Part shown: positions 46,336 through 59,667 of the stretch, piece by piece | Layout of the letters: each line of letters opens with the position of its first letter | How positions within the stretch are numbered: the stretch's first letter is position 1 | Source: Unio delphinus | Taxonomy: Eukaryota > Mollusca > Bivalvia > Unionida > Unionidae | NCBI GenBank assembly: GCA_029339505.1 | Contig: JAQISU010000036.1 | Span: 5,171,501-5,235,500 of the forward strand | DNA: 64,000 nt | Direction: 5' to 3' | Notes under the pieces: model-generated | The model's input: the letters and a program-made list of their open reading frames with translations, nothing else | Database searches by the model: none | What the model was told of the DNA's origin: nothing | Program-made: the position numbers and the translations under genes

Positions 46336-48685
46336 TACTAAGTGGACGGCACCAAAAAAGATGGTGCAAGCCTAACATAGTATGTTACCTGTGAAATCAA
46401 ATAAACTGTTATTAAAAAAAATAACACATAGGCATTAAAAGATCAACTACCTAAAATTCAATAACAATTGTAATTCCAACTATTGTCAACTTATTAATGG
46501 TACTGAAACTAACATTAGTGAGCAAGACATGAAATTATGTACCAGCTTTTTTTCCCCACTACTCACTGGCAAATTTAAAATTAAGAACTATTGTGAGAAC
46601 AAGTCCTATAATAAATAAAATTGAAGAATGATGCTTCATTGTGGCACCAGTAGTAACATCAGTGCAGGTAATGAGTGGCCATGATATCACTTTCATCATT
46701 TTTATCATCAAAGCGTGCTACTGAATAATTGCTCCCACCATAAGTCTTTAAAAAAAATGAAAAATGTGAAGAAAGTGGTAAGCAGTTTAGATTATGTTGA
46801 TGTAAATTATTTAGTGTGCAACTATTCATCGTTTAATATATCCATAGTTGTTTACAAGTCTTTGATTCAGATTTTTTTTTGCATTACAGAAAGTGGAACA
46901 AATATAACGAAGAGTGTTTTGATACTTTAAGAAATATTGTAATATAATTAATAGCAGCAAGATAAATCATTTGTGAAAAAACAATAATTAAAACACACAC
47001 TTAATAGTTTGCAATTTAAAATGTACCTGTTAAAATAAATTTATCTATTACCACTTATCAATAATGCCTATCAAATTAACCAATCAGCGAGTGTAAGTTA
47101 TACACACCTACATGCATTGCTTTTGTCCACCATTTTCTTCCGAAAAGCAGCATGTGGCAATAATGAATAGATTATGATAAGTATTTACAATGTTTGTAAT
47201 GATTTGTTGATTTCTACATAGATAAGGGTGAAAATAAAGAATGTATACGGACGGTATCCTAGTCGGACCCAAAGTGGATGCACATTATGACAATAGTAAC
47301 TGCAACAACACAATGGGCTTAACAAAACTTAATGATAGTAATTCACATAAAACAGGCGGATGTATGCAAAACAAAAGAACATTCTTCAGCAGATACACTG
47401 AAGAATTCAACATTAACAAAATATAAAAACACTTGCAAATAAGAAAACATGGTTACCTTATCTCATGCAAAATGTACAGTAGTAAGCATAAGGAAACACA
47501 AAAACTTAACATAGGAATGAACCTTCATCTCTCTGATTAACATACCTTAATAAATAGACTTTAGTCTGGTAGATTTCTCTTTGCCTTTGGTGATGCAGTC
47601 GTTCTGGATTTACCCAATGCCATTACTGTTCAAATGAACAAATGAAAAAAAACGAATATATTGCATTATATGTCAATAAATCTTGCATACTATTCGTCAA
47701 AACAAAAAGGAATAACAACATACACATAGTACATAAAATTGTTTATGAAACATATCAAATCATATTATTTACATCGGAGTCCACCTTAACATGAAAAAGG
47801 AAAGAAAAAGGTCATCTTTTATATACTGACTATAAACTTAAAAACTGATGCAGACAGCATTAAGTTTCATAATTTTCCCCTGCATGAACTATTCAATTTT
47901 AAACGTGGCTCTACATTTCACAGTTTTCATTGATTTTCGAATTAGGTTTGCTTATATTTTCACAGAGTGTTTATGTAAATATACCAAAATATCTGTCAAT
48001 GACAGTGACACACACACATACACACAGTATGTATCCATTTCCTTATTGTCTTCACAAAATTGTGAGCTTCATGTTTTAAGCTCATTTGATGTATCAGTAT
48101 TATGGATAATGCGTATGAATGTGAAACCTTATGCAGCCCTTAAAATAAAAATTTCTGTTCATTTCATGATGTTATCAATTACATACTGAACCATAAAATT
48201 TTAATAGAAGCAAAGATATTGAGTAAAAAAAACAAAATGGTAGAAAAGTTTATTTGAATTCTATATTGAAATACTTCTGGAAAACAAGCATAAAGAGAAA
48301 TACTGAAAATTACGCTGGTCATTTTGTTCCTTCTTTCAGAATGATCTCTTGACAATGGATGAATTGTGAAATAAGAAATAAAAACAGGCATTGCAAACTT
48401 TTTAAAAACAGTTTTTATTTTATCTTTCTTTTTTCATTTTTCCTATATTTTTTTCGTCTGATATTTGAAAACCGGTCAAATAAAGCACTGTAGAGTTATA
48501 ACCTTCTCAATAGTCTTTATCCTTACTAAAAAAAAAACAAGTGCCTGTGACTGTAAATAAATTTTAAGATGAATTATAATGTAAAGAATAACAAAGCAAA
48601 CTAATAATAATTATTTATGACTAATGAGTTTGTGTGTGGTTTAGATTTTTTATGAATTTTTAAACAAAAACCCCTCATATTGCTA
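46336..48685. other. Non-coding DNA
   Basis: No gene or family repeat recognised. Short ORFs (46715-46930, 47848-48189) show no splice or domain support. Confidence 0.6.
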
Positions 48686-48937
48686 TGATGTTTGCAGTGT
48701 GATTGTTTATAGTGATGTCTAGCACTGGGGCATCATGCAACATACATGTAGCATGATGTCCCACCCAGTCACATTAACTTGACACCAGTCGGACCAGTCC
48801 TAACACTAACCTCTTAATGATGAGCGCCAAGCGAAGCAGCTGTTAGTACCATTTTTGTAAATCTTTGGCCACAGGATTAAACCCATGACCTCCAGCATCT
48901 GAGGCGGACTCTAATCAATAATCCACCAGAGCGGTTC
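48686..48937 (-). mobile_element. SINE family A copy, inverted
   Basis: Minus strand: GGTGGATTATTGATTAGAG (head), CATGGGTTTAATCCTGTGGC, then GTTAGGACTGGTCCGACTGG and the end ACATCACTATAAACAATCAC. A good match to the 51410-51676 copy. Confidence 0.75.
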
Positions 48938-50035
48938 ATGACTGATGAAGTCTAAAATAACTTGCAAGATGTATCGTTTTGTTGTATCAATATGTTTACC
49001 ACAGAAGCTAAAGTATGCTGCTAAATGAAAGAGCAGATCATGAACATTAAAATTCATTTGCATAACCAGCATGTAAATCTGAAAATTAAATTATATGAAA
49101 TCATCAATGTGAACAAACAAACATTGAAATTTGAATAATGCCCTTAATAATAATAATGTGAAATAACTTACACATGATGAATTGAAAGTGAAATATATAA
49201 GACTTAATGGAACTATTGCTTTTAATACAGATACATAGCACTTGTTGCCTTTAGTGCTTGTAAGAAAAATTAATAACTGTGGCTGATAAAGGGTAAACTA
49301 TTTACTTTATTGTAAAATGGAGCAATTGAACACTTGTGACAAAGATTTTAAGTTTATATTAATAAATAATAGACAATTAAAAAATGACCATACAAAGCTG
49401 TACCATTTTTTTTATGACAAATTGAAATGTTCTTGTTAGCTTGTCTTTAGCATAGGACTCATTTATATTTCAACACAGTGAAGATGTCATGTGAACATCC
49501 TTTTGACTATAAGGTGACAAAGCCCTTCTATAAAGATCCATGAAATACAGAAGGAAATAATCATAAATTACAATAATATTGTATGATCAAAGGAACAGTA
49601 AAGTCACTATGGTCTAAAGAAAAAACATGTTAAAAATAATGCTTAATTGACAAATAATTTAACCTAAGAACAGTAAGTTTGGTGATTAAAATATTGTGAT
49701 AATGATGTTCTCCATAAAGTATGTATGAAACATATGTGCTTTTTACCACCTTTCGCCTTAAAGACTGCACATAATATATTTTTGTACACCCACTGTGTAA
49801 ACATATCGGTGAGTCACCATCCATTTTCCAAGAATAGCTGGGACAATTGAATTTTGAATGATGAAGTTAGTAGAATATCCATTAAATATAAGTAGAGGTT
49901 TAAATTAATACTAAATAATGAAACTTTACAAATGAAAATAAGAAAGTGTTAAACAGCAACTAATATTTAGTAGATTTTATCAGGTTAAAAAGTGTAATAG
50001 TCAAAAATCAGAAAGTGACTAAATTTATGATTTCA
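48938..50035. other. Non-coding DNA
   Basis: Nothing recognised. Confidence 0.6.
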
Positions 50036-50600
50036 ACCAATCGAACTGGATTACTGGAATATTTTCAGGCTTGTCATCACATGGAATGACAAAATGACCG
50101 ATTTCAATTTTTATCACCAGCTTTGACATCATCGAAATCCTAAACATTAACAGTTTTTTGTCTGAATGACAACTATTGTAATCTGTGTATAATCATGTGA
50201 CATTTCATGATGAACTGTGAATGGTATCGCTTCACAAATTCTCATGAGGAATCAGGGTCTGGATTGCATAATATGTCAGATTATGAGATATCCCAACCGG
50301 TCCTGTCAGAAAATGAAGAATGAATATGTCTTCCACAATGTGCACCATGGGCAAGAACACTACAAGGTAATCACACTTCATAACTTTAAGTAGTAACTGG
50401 CTCTGCTTGACTTGACATAGGAGCCACTTTGCATCTAACTCATCTGCTGATTATGATTCTGACTTGACTGGCTCAACATCTCTAAATAAACATCAGTTAT
50501 CAAGGGATTTTGACAACTGCAGCTGCAGAAAATGCTTATTAACAATCACCCTGCTGCTAATGCTTTTTCAAAACACTTCACCCTCACACCATGTATACAT
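50036..50600 (+). repeat. Segmental duplication block, copy 1
   Basis: Shares ATCATGTGACATTTCATGAT, CCACTTTGCATCTAACT, AACATCAGTTATCAAGG and TGCTTTTTCAAAACAC-like blocks with 52550-52960, in the same order, with diverged spacers. Confidence 0.7.
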
Positions 50601-50714
50601 ACTTTATTAGTTTAGGAGAAAAAACATATATTACAGAATGAATTATACAGGTCAGTATCACAAGCTTTATATAAATCATTATATAATAATGGTAAATGTA
50701 AATTTAAATAGACA

Positions 50715-50838
50715 TGTTATTTCAGAGGTATCGGAATGCTTAATCACGCGTATTTGGAGGCCAATGTTTTATCTTGGATGTAATAGGTGGGCGGCAACAA
50801 TCAAAGACTTACCTGTCATGCTCCAGCCACCTGCTTAG
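50715..50838 (+). CDS. Possible terminal exon of a small secreted protein
   Basis: After an acceptor TTATTTCAG (50707-50715) the phase-1 frame reads EVSECLITRIWRPMF, LGCNRWAATIK and ends PPA-stop at 50838. The acceptor region matches a duplicated region at 53370-53400. With two Cys and no known domain, it is included only because the split codon fits the phase of the signal-peptide exons described at 55926 and 63254. Confidence 0.25.
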
Positions 50839-51409
50839 TGGGTAAATGTGTTGATTCATTAGCTGTGTTGATATTTACATTGACATAATTTAGCGGCTGA
50901 AAGACCCATTTATATACAGGTTGCCATTATAAGAGTACATTCAAAAAGAACACAAATAACTGGGTGGCAGGTTCAAAGGCTCTAACTGGTGGCTCTGTGG
51001 GACAATGTATTGATATTTACTGTGAATGAATTCAGAGGCAGAAAGAACCAGAGATGTAAATGTGGTCATTTATAAGAGTACATCAAATAAATAAATGTAT
51101 ATTTTATTATTGTCTTAATTTTTGAGCAAAGTAGAATAAGCAGTGCATGTGACCTCGCAATCAATACATGCTGAGACTTAAAAAAAATACCATTCGCAAA
51201 TTTGGATAAGTATTTTGGGGTTAAACAGCAAACTGACAAAAACTAAAGAGATTCAGAAGAGTACTCAAGTTCCTAGTCTAGAACTGATAGCTCAGATGAC
51301 ACAGTATCTAAATGTATGAAAGTGCTTGGAATAAGACATTTTTTGGACTGATAAAATGTGCGTGTGTGTGTGTTTAACGTATCTTTAATAATTGTTCAGT
51401 CCTATCACT

Positions 51410-51676
51410 ATGATGTCTAAAGTGCGACAGTTTATAGTGATGTCTTGCACAGGCGCATCATGCCGCAGACATGTAACATGATGTCCCACGCAGTCACATT
51501 ATCCTGACATGACACCTGGCTGACCATTCCTAACACTAATCTCTTAATGCTGACTGCCAAACGAGGCAGCTGTTAGTACCATTTTTGTAAGTCTTTGGTA
51601 TGACTCGACCGGGGATCGAATCCACAACCTACCGCATCCGAGATGGACTCTCTAAACACTAGGCCACCGGAACGGT
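51410..51676 (-). mobile_element. SINE family A copy, inverted, followed by a partial copy in opposite orientation
   Basis: Full copy on the minus strand: CGGTGGCCTAGTGTTTAGAG head, GTGGATTCGATCCCCGG B-box, GTTAGGAATGGTCAGCC body, ACATCACTATAAACTGTCG end. From 51686 to 51770 the 3' half of another copy follows on the plus strand, so the two heads meet and the pair can fold back. Confidence 0.8.
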
Positions 51677-51685
51677 GGGGGGAAG

Positions 51686-51770
51686 ATGATGATACATGTC
51701 TGCAGCATGATGCCCCAGTGCTAGACATCACTATAAACTGCCACACTGCAGACATCATAGTGATAGGACT
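51686..51770 (+). mobile_element. SINE family A, 3' half
   Basis: GATGATACATGTCTGCAGCATG to GCAGACATCATAGTGATAGG repeats, inverted, the 3' part of the copy at 51410-51676. A (CA)n tract follows at 51796-51814. Confidence 0.75.
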
Positions 51771-51839
51771 GAATAATTATTACAGCTACGTTAAACACAC
51801 ACACACACACACACGTACATACTCGTTTTCCAGAAATCC

Positions 51840-52550
51840 ACTGGCAAAGAAGAACTAGTATCTTACGGTCATGTAGTGCATATAAAATATGTACATGATA
51901 GGTGGCGCTATGCAAAAAGACCCTTAAGTTTTCAAGATATTAAATCCGCGATATCGTAGGAAGAAATGTAACTGCAAGAACCAAACTAAAGGTAAATGAA
52001 TTCTTACTAACAGTGTCATTATATATAATAGTACTAAATGGTAATAAAACAATGCGATCAAATTACCAATTCACGAAAACTGATAACGGAAAGAGTCTGG
52101 CATATATAATGTATGGTTTAAATTCCATTTTAATTTCAAAACTTATACATTAAAATATAAACGTTTAACGTTTAATGAATTCAAACTTACATTTTTTAAC
52201 AATATTGATAATCATAATAATATTTGAGAAATTGAGACAATCCACGAAAATTGATAACGCAAACAATGGTGTTGTCAATTGAATTAGTAGTTAAATATTG
52301 TAATAGTAAACAATATAAAATGTAATTATCAACGCTTAAATAAAACGTGAAATGAATTATTAGTAATGGTTAAAGTATATATGCCACCAGCCAGATAACA
52401 CAATATTATATTTCTAGCAGAACAAGTCTCAATGGCGAAAGGAACTAGGTTGTTTTCTTTAAAACCACAATGTAGAATGAAAACCGTCGTTTGTACTAAA
52501 CTCATTTGCATATTTGCATATATGAATATTTAATGACTGGCAGGATTTAT
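51840..52550 (+). repeat. Segmental duplication block, copy A
   Basis: Blocks such as CACGAAAACTGATAACGG, CAATCCACGAAAATTGATAACGC and CATTTGCATATTTGCATA recur in order at 54680-55700. The copies are clearly diverged with indels. Confidence 0.75.
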
Positions 52551-52960
52551 CCGTTATCCCAAGTGATATCATCAAAATCATGAACCATAACAGTTCTATT
52601 CTTGGGTCACAATTTTTGTAAGGTGTGTGCGATCATGTGACATTTCATGATGGCTTAGGATGAGTAATTAATTTAAGACACGCTTCTGAATCTCACGCTT
52701 ATAAAAGTAAAGGACAATACGTGTCTAAAAGGCAATCCATGTGTCTATCCCAGCCACTTTGCATCTAACTGATCTGCTAGTTATGTTTCGGACTTGACTA
52801 GTCTTCATAAACATCACAGTTATCAAGGAATATTGACACCTATCGCTGCAGAACATACTTAGCAGTTACCCTGCCACATATACAGGCTACTGCTTTTTGA
52901 ATTTTTTAAACACATCCCTCCTCCACTCAATGGATACGTACTTTATGCTCGACCTATTAG
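52550..52960 (+). repeat. Segmental duplication block, second copy of 50036-50600
   Basis: Blocks in common are listed for the first copy. It follows directly on the 51840-52550 block, so the duplicated unit was originally larger. Confidence 0.7.
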
Positions 52961-53052
52961 TGTCACAGAAAAAAAAGTGACAGAATTAACTAATCATATC
53001 ATTATCCTAAAATTTACCAGTACATACATTATATAATATACAAGTGATCGTT

Positions 53053-53313
53053 TTGGCGGCCTTGAGGTTAGAGCATCCGCCTCGGATGTGCAAGGTCGTG
53101 GATTCAAGCCACAACTGAGTCATATCAAAGACTTCAAAAAATGGTAATAACAGCTGCCTTGCTTTGTGCTCAGTATCAAGAGGTTAGTGTTAGGACTGGT
53201 CGGCCTGGTGTCAGGATAATATGCCTGGGTGGAAGGTGATGCTGCATGTCTGGGGAATGATAAACCACTGCTAGACATCACTATAAGCTGCCACTGCAGA
53301 CATTATACAGATA
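53053..53313 (+). mobile_element. SINE family A copy
   Basis: Head GGCGGCCTTGAGGTTAGAGCA, B-box-like GTGGATTCAAGCCACAAC, body GAGGTTAGTGTTAGGACTGG, 3' end GCTAGACATCACTATAAGC. The best preserved plus-strand copy. Confidence 0.8.
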
Positions 53314-53413
53314 TGACTTAAATTGTTTGTATGCTGTGTTAAAAATCTAAAACACATACTGTAATATACAGGCAAATGTACGTTTATATGGACATGTTAT
53401 TCGTAAAACTTGA

Positions 53414-53661
53414 ACAGTACTGATTGTTATTGTCACAAGATATGGATTTGCACTGACAAAGTTATCATTCAACTTAATACATCCGCTGAACAGACTTCTG
53501 ATGTTAATGATCAGCTGACTGTAAAATATCAATATGATTACCACCAAGGTTGTAAAATGTCAGTTTTAGGAGATTGTTGGATGGAATTTGGTTCGTATAG
53601 GATATGGGAAAATATGAACCAGTATATAGACCCAGCTAGGTCTTTACAACTACTACAGTAA
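53414..53661 (+). CDS. Possible terminal exon of a cysteine-containing secreted protein
   Basis: An AG at 53412-53413 (TTGAACAG) is followed by an open frame STDCYCHKIWIC, then a polar stretch, YQYDYHQGCKMSVLGDCWME and FGSYRIWENMNQYID, ending in TAA at 53659-53661. Five cysteines and many aromatic residues suggest an extracellular domain, but I do not recognise the family. No matching signal-peptide exon was found upstream in this duplication unit. Confidence 0.35.
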
Positions 53662-54679
53662 CATACATTTGAGTGATGAAGTGGTATAATGTATGTTTAT
53701 CATTTAAGTAGACTAAAAAGGGTCTTAAAACTTGTGTAGTTATGTCACAAAATTTATGAGACTCAATCAATTCAGTTTTTTATTTAAAATGATTAAAATT
53801 CGAATTATTTGTTTCCTTTTGTTTAGATTTTCTGTTGTCTACTATACATGAATGCTTTGATATTTAAGGTCATAAAGTCTGTAATCAGCAAGTAAGTTAA
53901 TAAAAACAATGACCCTCAAGATATAATTTAAGTTTGTTGTTGTCATTTGTATTAAAATGAATTTATTTTCCACTATAAATCATTTGGCTGTGGGAAACAA
54001 ACAATATACAGACGTTATGTAAAGTCCAAGTTGTGAAAGGGGAGTTACTCTGATATTGCAGTAAGACCTTGTATTAATGTTGGAAATTTAATGTATCATT
54101 GTGTTGCACAAAGTGTAATCAACTTGGAAAATGGATGCTACTTCTATGGCACTCATTATGCCACCTGTGCCCTACAGCAACATAAACGTATAAGAAAGAA
54201 TTAAAGAAATACATTTGTAAATAACCAACCACAATGACTGGAGTTGCTCTGTGATTGTTGCTGAAAATGAACAATCAATATGAAGATGAAAGTACATATC
54301 AACCTAAGACTGTTTGAACAACAACCGGTGTTCCAATGAAAAGTAATAAATTCTGTATAAGCAGCTTTCAGGTCAACACCTGTTAAATGCAAAAGCCACC
54401 AAATACAATCACATTACCATGCTTCACATTTTGATTCTTATTTGCTAACAAAGATTAGATTTCCTAGTCATTGACCATCACAGTAATCATATGATCTAAC
54501 TCTTGTATAACATTATCAGACAACAAACTGGCTAAACATTTTGTTAAAGTGATAGAAATTTTAAGAAGATATTGATTCTATCTGAGAACATAGGTTAAGG
54601 ATATTATTTTTAAACAGTATTATTCGTGGGTTAATCTATCAAGTAGTGGACGTGTCAGCAATACTGACATTTTCCCAAA

Positions 54680-55312
54680 ATAAACTGGTGATTTAGAACT
54701 AGTAACCTATGGTCATGTGGTACGTATAAGTACACAATATGTGGTGCAATATATAAAATAAACACCGAAATGTTAAAAAATATCGAGATACCACAGAACC
54801 AGTATGGTCGGAAGCTAGGCCACACCATATTGGTTTTTCCACAGGGGCTCGTATCGTTAATTACAATTGGCCTGTCATACAGATACTATAATACGATATT
54901 TATGTTGTCGAAATATCCAAAATCAGGAGGCAAGGGTCAGAGGAAACTCGGACTAAAATGCATGACAGGTCCATGGCAAACAACGATACAAGTCCCTGTG
55001 GGTTTTTCAGATTTTTTTTTTTACCAGTCCTCGAAAATAAATAACGGTAATAAACGTAGAAGTGTTTTAATCGGAAAGAAATGTAATTGCCAGTACCCAA
55101 ATGAAATGTAAATTATTTCTTAGTAACGCTGTCAGTATACATACTAATACGAGTACTGCCGTGTAGACAAAATAATGCGATCTTATTACTAAAACACGAA
55201 AACTGATAACGGTCATAAATAGGTAGGAGGCGTACTGTTTCATTTAATTTAAGTTCTAATTTAAAAACGGGTCTATTAAAAAGTATAAACGTACAAAAAA
55301 ATTCATTGATAC

Positions 55313-55370
<58 letters not shown>

Positions 55371-55700
55371 CTAAAACTACTAGCGAAATAACTTTGCAAT
55401 TCAACCAATCCACGAAAATTGATAACGCCACCAATGGCGGTCTAATATCAAATAGAACTTTAAAAATTTGTAATAATAAACAAAAAAACATGTAATTACC
55501 AGCGCTGAAATGAAACGTACAGTGCATTATTAGTAACGGTTCAAGTATATACACTACCGGTCTGATAACATAATACTAAATTTCCAGCAGCACAAGTCTC
55601 AAAGTCAATGTTATTTTCTATAAACCACAATGTCCAATGACAACCATCGTTTCAACAAAATTATTTGCATATTTGCATATTTAATGAAGGCATGATGTCT
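54680..55700 (+). repeat. Segmental duplication block, copy B
   Basis: Diverged repeat of 51840-52550, containing an extra (AAT)n tract at about 55316-55368. Confidence 0.75.
55316..55368. repeat. (AAT)n microsatellite
   Basis: About 17 AAT units. On the minus strand it reads as a poly-Leu ORF, which is an artefact. Confidence 0.95.
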
Positions 55701-55927
55701 CCACTATCCCAAGTGAAGGGACGGATAAGCGTGAAAAGTAGCGATGTACATATATTTATATTCTAATTCTATTGATTCATTTAACAGCTGCTAAATTTAA
55801 GTCAGCAACATAAGAGTCAAGCTGATGTTAATGCATGTATGACGGAAACAGACGCGCCGAGAAGGAAGCCTTTGACATAGTGAGAAAATATAACTAAATA
55901 TAGCACAGTAAATCATTATATCCTATA

Positions 55928-55988
55928 ATGGCGTCCATGGCATTTATGCTTGCAATGTTTCTGAGAATCTTTTGGATCTGGATTTTAG
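55928..55988 (+). CDS. Candidate signal-peptide first exon 1
   Basis: ATG at 55928 gives MASMAFMLAMFLRIFWIWIL, a hydrophobic N-terminus, followed by GTAAGC in phase 1. Phase-1 introns right after a signal peptide are common in secreted and membrane protein genes. A possible second exon at 56454-56616 fits the phase: it reads DPECVTVVAVIISICTS, then CANQNRF and stop. Evidence is limited to ORF, splice sites and hydrophobicity. Confidence 0.35.
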
Positions 55989-56453
55989 GTAAGCTTAGCA
56001 TATTCCGTATTTCTCAAGCTTACATATCACACAGTATGCATGGCGTAGCACAAACGTTGATTACGGAGATAATCTTTAAATATTAATTTGCAGACTTGTT
56101 GGATTACATTATATATAGACTGAAAATTCGCGGTAAAATTTGTTTCAACCGAAAATTGGAAACTTCTTCTTACATTTAGTGAAACGTCTGTATGCCCAAC
56201 GTTATAGGCTGCATTACCGCCATTCACAGCGTTTATATCAGTTATCTCGTATGCAATTATAGAAAATTCAAGCACTAAATGTTTCTTGATTTTAATTTTT
56301 TAATTCGCAGTTTTTTCCGAATGATCTAAATAATACGAAAACAGATAAGACCGTAGCATATATATGATTTCGTTGTGTGAAATTTGACTCGATTTGTGAT
56401 TTTGTTTGTTTTTTGTTCAATTGTTAAATGTCTATCCGTTTTTAACTGTATAG

Positions 56454-56616
56454 ATCCGGAGTGTGTAACAGTTGTTGCTGTAATTATTAGTATTTGTACA
56501 AGTTTTTGTACTAGTGATATTACTTTTACGAGTATTATTCTTACCGTCGCAGATCGTTTATTGTCGTTCAGCTCAATTTATCATTTTTATGTTTGCGCTA
56601 ATCAAAACAGGTTTTG
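56454..56616 (+). CDS. Possible second exon after the 55928 signal-peptide exon
   Basis: The acceptor TTTTTAACTGTATAG precedes a phase-matched open frame of 53 codons with four Cys (DPECVTV, SICTSFCTSD, HFYVCANQNRF) and a TGA. No family recognised. The frame may be fortuitous. Confidence 0.2.
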
Positions 56617-56619
56617 ATT

Positions 56620-58490
56620 AGCATGATACATATTTCCTATGTATATCAAACACAGGAATATATACTCCCTAATAAATCAATGATACTTGCTTTATGGTTT
56701 TTGGTCGTTCAGTGAAACATTTTCAATTGTTAATGGATGTAGCCAGGATTCACGAAATTATTGTCCTGCTAATGGATACACAAGACACAGCAAATTAGTT
56801 ATTAGTCCTGATCTGATAGACGTCGTTTTAAAGTTTTGAGCATTAACAACAAATATTTATATTAAACGTCAGTTTGAAAGAACGTTCCATGACATTAAGA
56901 TCACATTATGGTCACCGAAATTCAGCTTAATTCATATATCAAGTTTTCGTTGTTCGGTTTTGTTTTTGAAATAAACGGTCAGTTAAATCAATATGTACTT
57001 GCTTACATGACTAGTAAATCAGCATATCAATTTAATATTGACATTCATTGTATTCAATAATCGATGACTATGTGTCTTTAAATTTAACCTAATTGTATTT
57101 ACAAATATTAAAAAACCTATATAGTATTGCCTTTCATATGTATAATATATATGCATATATATATATTTATATAAGAGCACATACGCGGTATATAGTATGG
57201 CCTTACGCGGTAAAAAAATCGTTTGTACGACCTAATATTGACTGCTTTAATATTCATTTGATTTAAATGTTCTGTATCAAATAACATCAAATACGCATCG
57301 AATTATCTTGTTTTGCATTGATCTGTCAGATGTAGTGGTACGGGAAATATGTAACACTTTATATGCTAATTGCTTCAATTAAGTTTCATTTAGACAAACA
57401 TCAAGATGCAGCAAGCTAATAAAGAGACACAAGTTTGGGCACGGAGATTGATTTTAAAAATATAAGCAATGCTATTTCAAGCGACTAGATAATTGACGTG
57501 AGCAAATTATATTAGTCATCGGATTTTCCTTCCTGAAAAAAGCCAATTATTAGTTTCGTAAATAATAAATAATATCGATATTTAAGAAAAAGATGTTTTT
57601 GAAGATACACTATACTTACCTAACATGCAATGCAAATCGTTAGCTTTAGAATTTTAGAAATGTCATAGTTCAATTCTGATAAATTATATGGGTAAAGTGA
57701 AAAACATTACCTGAGCTCTTCGGATATATTAGCATAAACATTAACGCATACATTGATTGGTGAAAATAAAATGAATTCACACATCAAGCAATAGATTGTT
57801 ACATGAGTGCCAATTTTCTTTAGTAGTGGGTTTAACTGATATGTTGAATCTAAAATAATATGGTGGATCAAATCAAACTTTTGTTTAAATCACTCCTGAA
57901 TCTGAAACTATCAGAATGAAGAGCTAATTGTAAAACAATTGCTATATTTTAGTATCATCTGTGTGGGAAGATAGAAAAGTGATTTTAACATCGACCTTGA
58001 AACATTTTCATTTCCGGAAATAGTTTTTTTTGCGTCTGTATAGCTTCCCTATTAACCTATATATTCACTTTTTTATCCATCTTAACCATTTTTTATTTAT
58101 GTCTACATTGATTTAATTGTCCGTATTGATGACGACCGATATCTCTCTGACCTTCGACTTTATATTGCCACGTTAGGATTATTAGTATTATTCCACATAC
58201 CGTAAATATTATAGAGAGTCTGAAGATTACTTTCATCACTTATGGCCCACTTCATGAATGTATATATTAACAATACAAACCACACATAAGTGGAAAATAA
58301 CTGTCTACATGTGGGAGATTTACCTTTATAAATGAGATAAAATGCTCATAAGAAAGAGAACAAACAGGTAATACGTTGGTCATTATTTTTCCGTCATATT
58401 AACTATTGGATGCTTTAAGCTATTTTAATTATGTTTACAGAAGCAGATGATTTTTTTCATATAATGTTGTAGATTATTACAATAGGGAAA
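56620..58490. other. Non-coding DNA
   Basis: Nothing recognised beyond short AT-rich tracts near 57130-57170. Confidence 0.6.
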
Positions 58491-58495
58491 AAAAA

Positions 58496-58710
58496 GTCCC
58501 GAGTAGCCGAGTGGTCTAAAGCGCTTTCCTTTACGGTTTACTACTATCTCACCTCTGTCGGTGTGTGCTCGAATCTCGGAATCTCCCAATGTGGGTATGT
58601 GAGAAATTTAACCAGTAGCTTCTCGTGGGTCGGATTTTGTTGTCTGTGGATTTAGCGGGTTCTTCCACCAACATTTATTCTGGTCGATATGTATTGCCTT
58701 TTTTGTGCGG
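58496..58710 (+). mobile_element. SINE family B copy
   Basis: Head CCCGAGTAGCCGAGTGGTCTA with AAGCGC is strongly like tRNA-Ser/Leu (A box). B-box-like GTGTGCTCGAATCTCGG follows, then GTATGTGAGAAATTTAACCA and CTTCTCGTGGGT. It is truncated before the usual TTAAACC-(ACA) tail. It is not a functional tRNA gene, because the acceptor and anticodon arms do not pair properly. Confidence 0.75.
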
Positions 58711-58991
58711 AAATGGGGAAATAGTTTTTTTCTAGATTATATACTATATTGTAAACACGTAATGACTCTTTTATCTGGCAATAGTCAGTATATCCATCGT
58801 ACAAACTTTAATGTTGACAACTGGAATGATAGAAATGTAATATCGCAATGACGATATAATATATCGTCATCATTAGAGTCTTGATCTGGTGTGGTCGTTG
58901 ATGCACTGTGCTGATGAACATCTAACAAGTTCCCCCCACTTGTCAAGTCATTTAACAATGAATGTATCTCCACAATACCTTTCCTGATATA

Positions 58992-59201
58992 TTATGTGAT
59001 GTTGTCAGTCCACTGCTTGCTCTGTCTACCTATCATTTTGACACTCTGGACGTTACCATGCAGCAATGTTGTTGATAGACTGTTGGCACTAGTGACATGG
59101 CCATACCAGTTCCGCTTTCTCTGTTTGATCTTAGTGAGGAGGTCTTCATAATTTAATGTATAATTTTGACTCATTAATATGTCGTAAATTACGACAAACA
59201 T
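58992..59201 (-). pseudogene. LINE ORF2 C-terminal fragment
   Basis: The minus-strand frame has KQRKRNWYGHVTSANSL and LLHGNVQ then GRQSKQWTDNIT. This is the conserved end of RTE/CR1-like endonuclease-reverse transcriptases (pattern R-x-x-W-x-G-H-V and GRQ-x-x-x-W-x-D-N-I). No other part of the element was found; upstream sequence past 59201 is unrelated. Confidence 0.65.
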
Positions 59202-59407
59202 TTTTAAAAAAAAACATTTGGAACAATATTATTGAACTCATGCCATTTTTCTATTAATTCGTTGTAAAGTATGAATATACCTGTATGACAAAAATACAGC
59301 TGTATCGTTCTGAAATTTCATGTGTCAAGACCATTAATACCGACTTCGCCAATTGCTTGTTCGATCCTCAGTTTCCGACTTTACCATTACGAGATATTTT
59401 GTAATTT

Positions 59408-59667
59408 TTGATGGTAGCATGTCTCACTAATTATGTTTGCAGAATTGGTGCCCAACATCAAGTACTGATACGAAAGAAGATGGCAGATAAACGGATAAAC
59501 CAGACCAAAATACCGATACAAATGACGTCAGCATTTGAGAGTGCCAATATAACAGAGAACGCTAATGCTTGGTCTGGTGATTTTGTGCCTTCTTCCGATC
59601 TGAACAGGAAAGCGAAAAACGCATTTTACTTTCATAAAGTTTTTTGCAAGAAGGCAAAACGAATATA
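59408..59667 (+). other. Unrecognised 86-codon open frame
   Basis: MMVACLTNYVCRIGAQHQVL to KVFCKKAKRI-stop. No domain, splice or repeat support. It ends at the start of a SINE. Reported only so that the stretch is accounted for. Confidence 0.15.

Noticed and set aside
55303..55554. Minus-strand poly-Leu ORF as a membrane protein
   Set aside because: Produced by the (AAT)n tract.
58496..58580. Functional tRNA-Ser/Leu gene
   Set aside because: The A and B boxes are recognisable but the stems do not pair, and the unit continues into a SINE body also present at 59668 and 18935.
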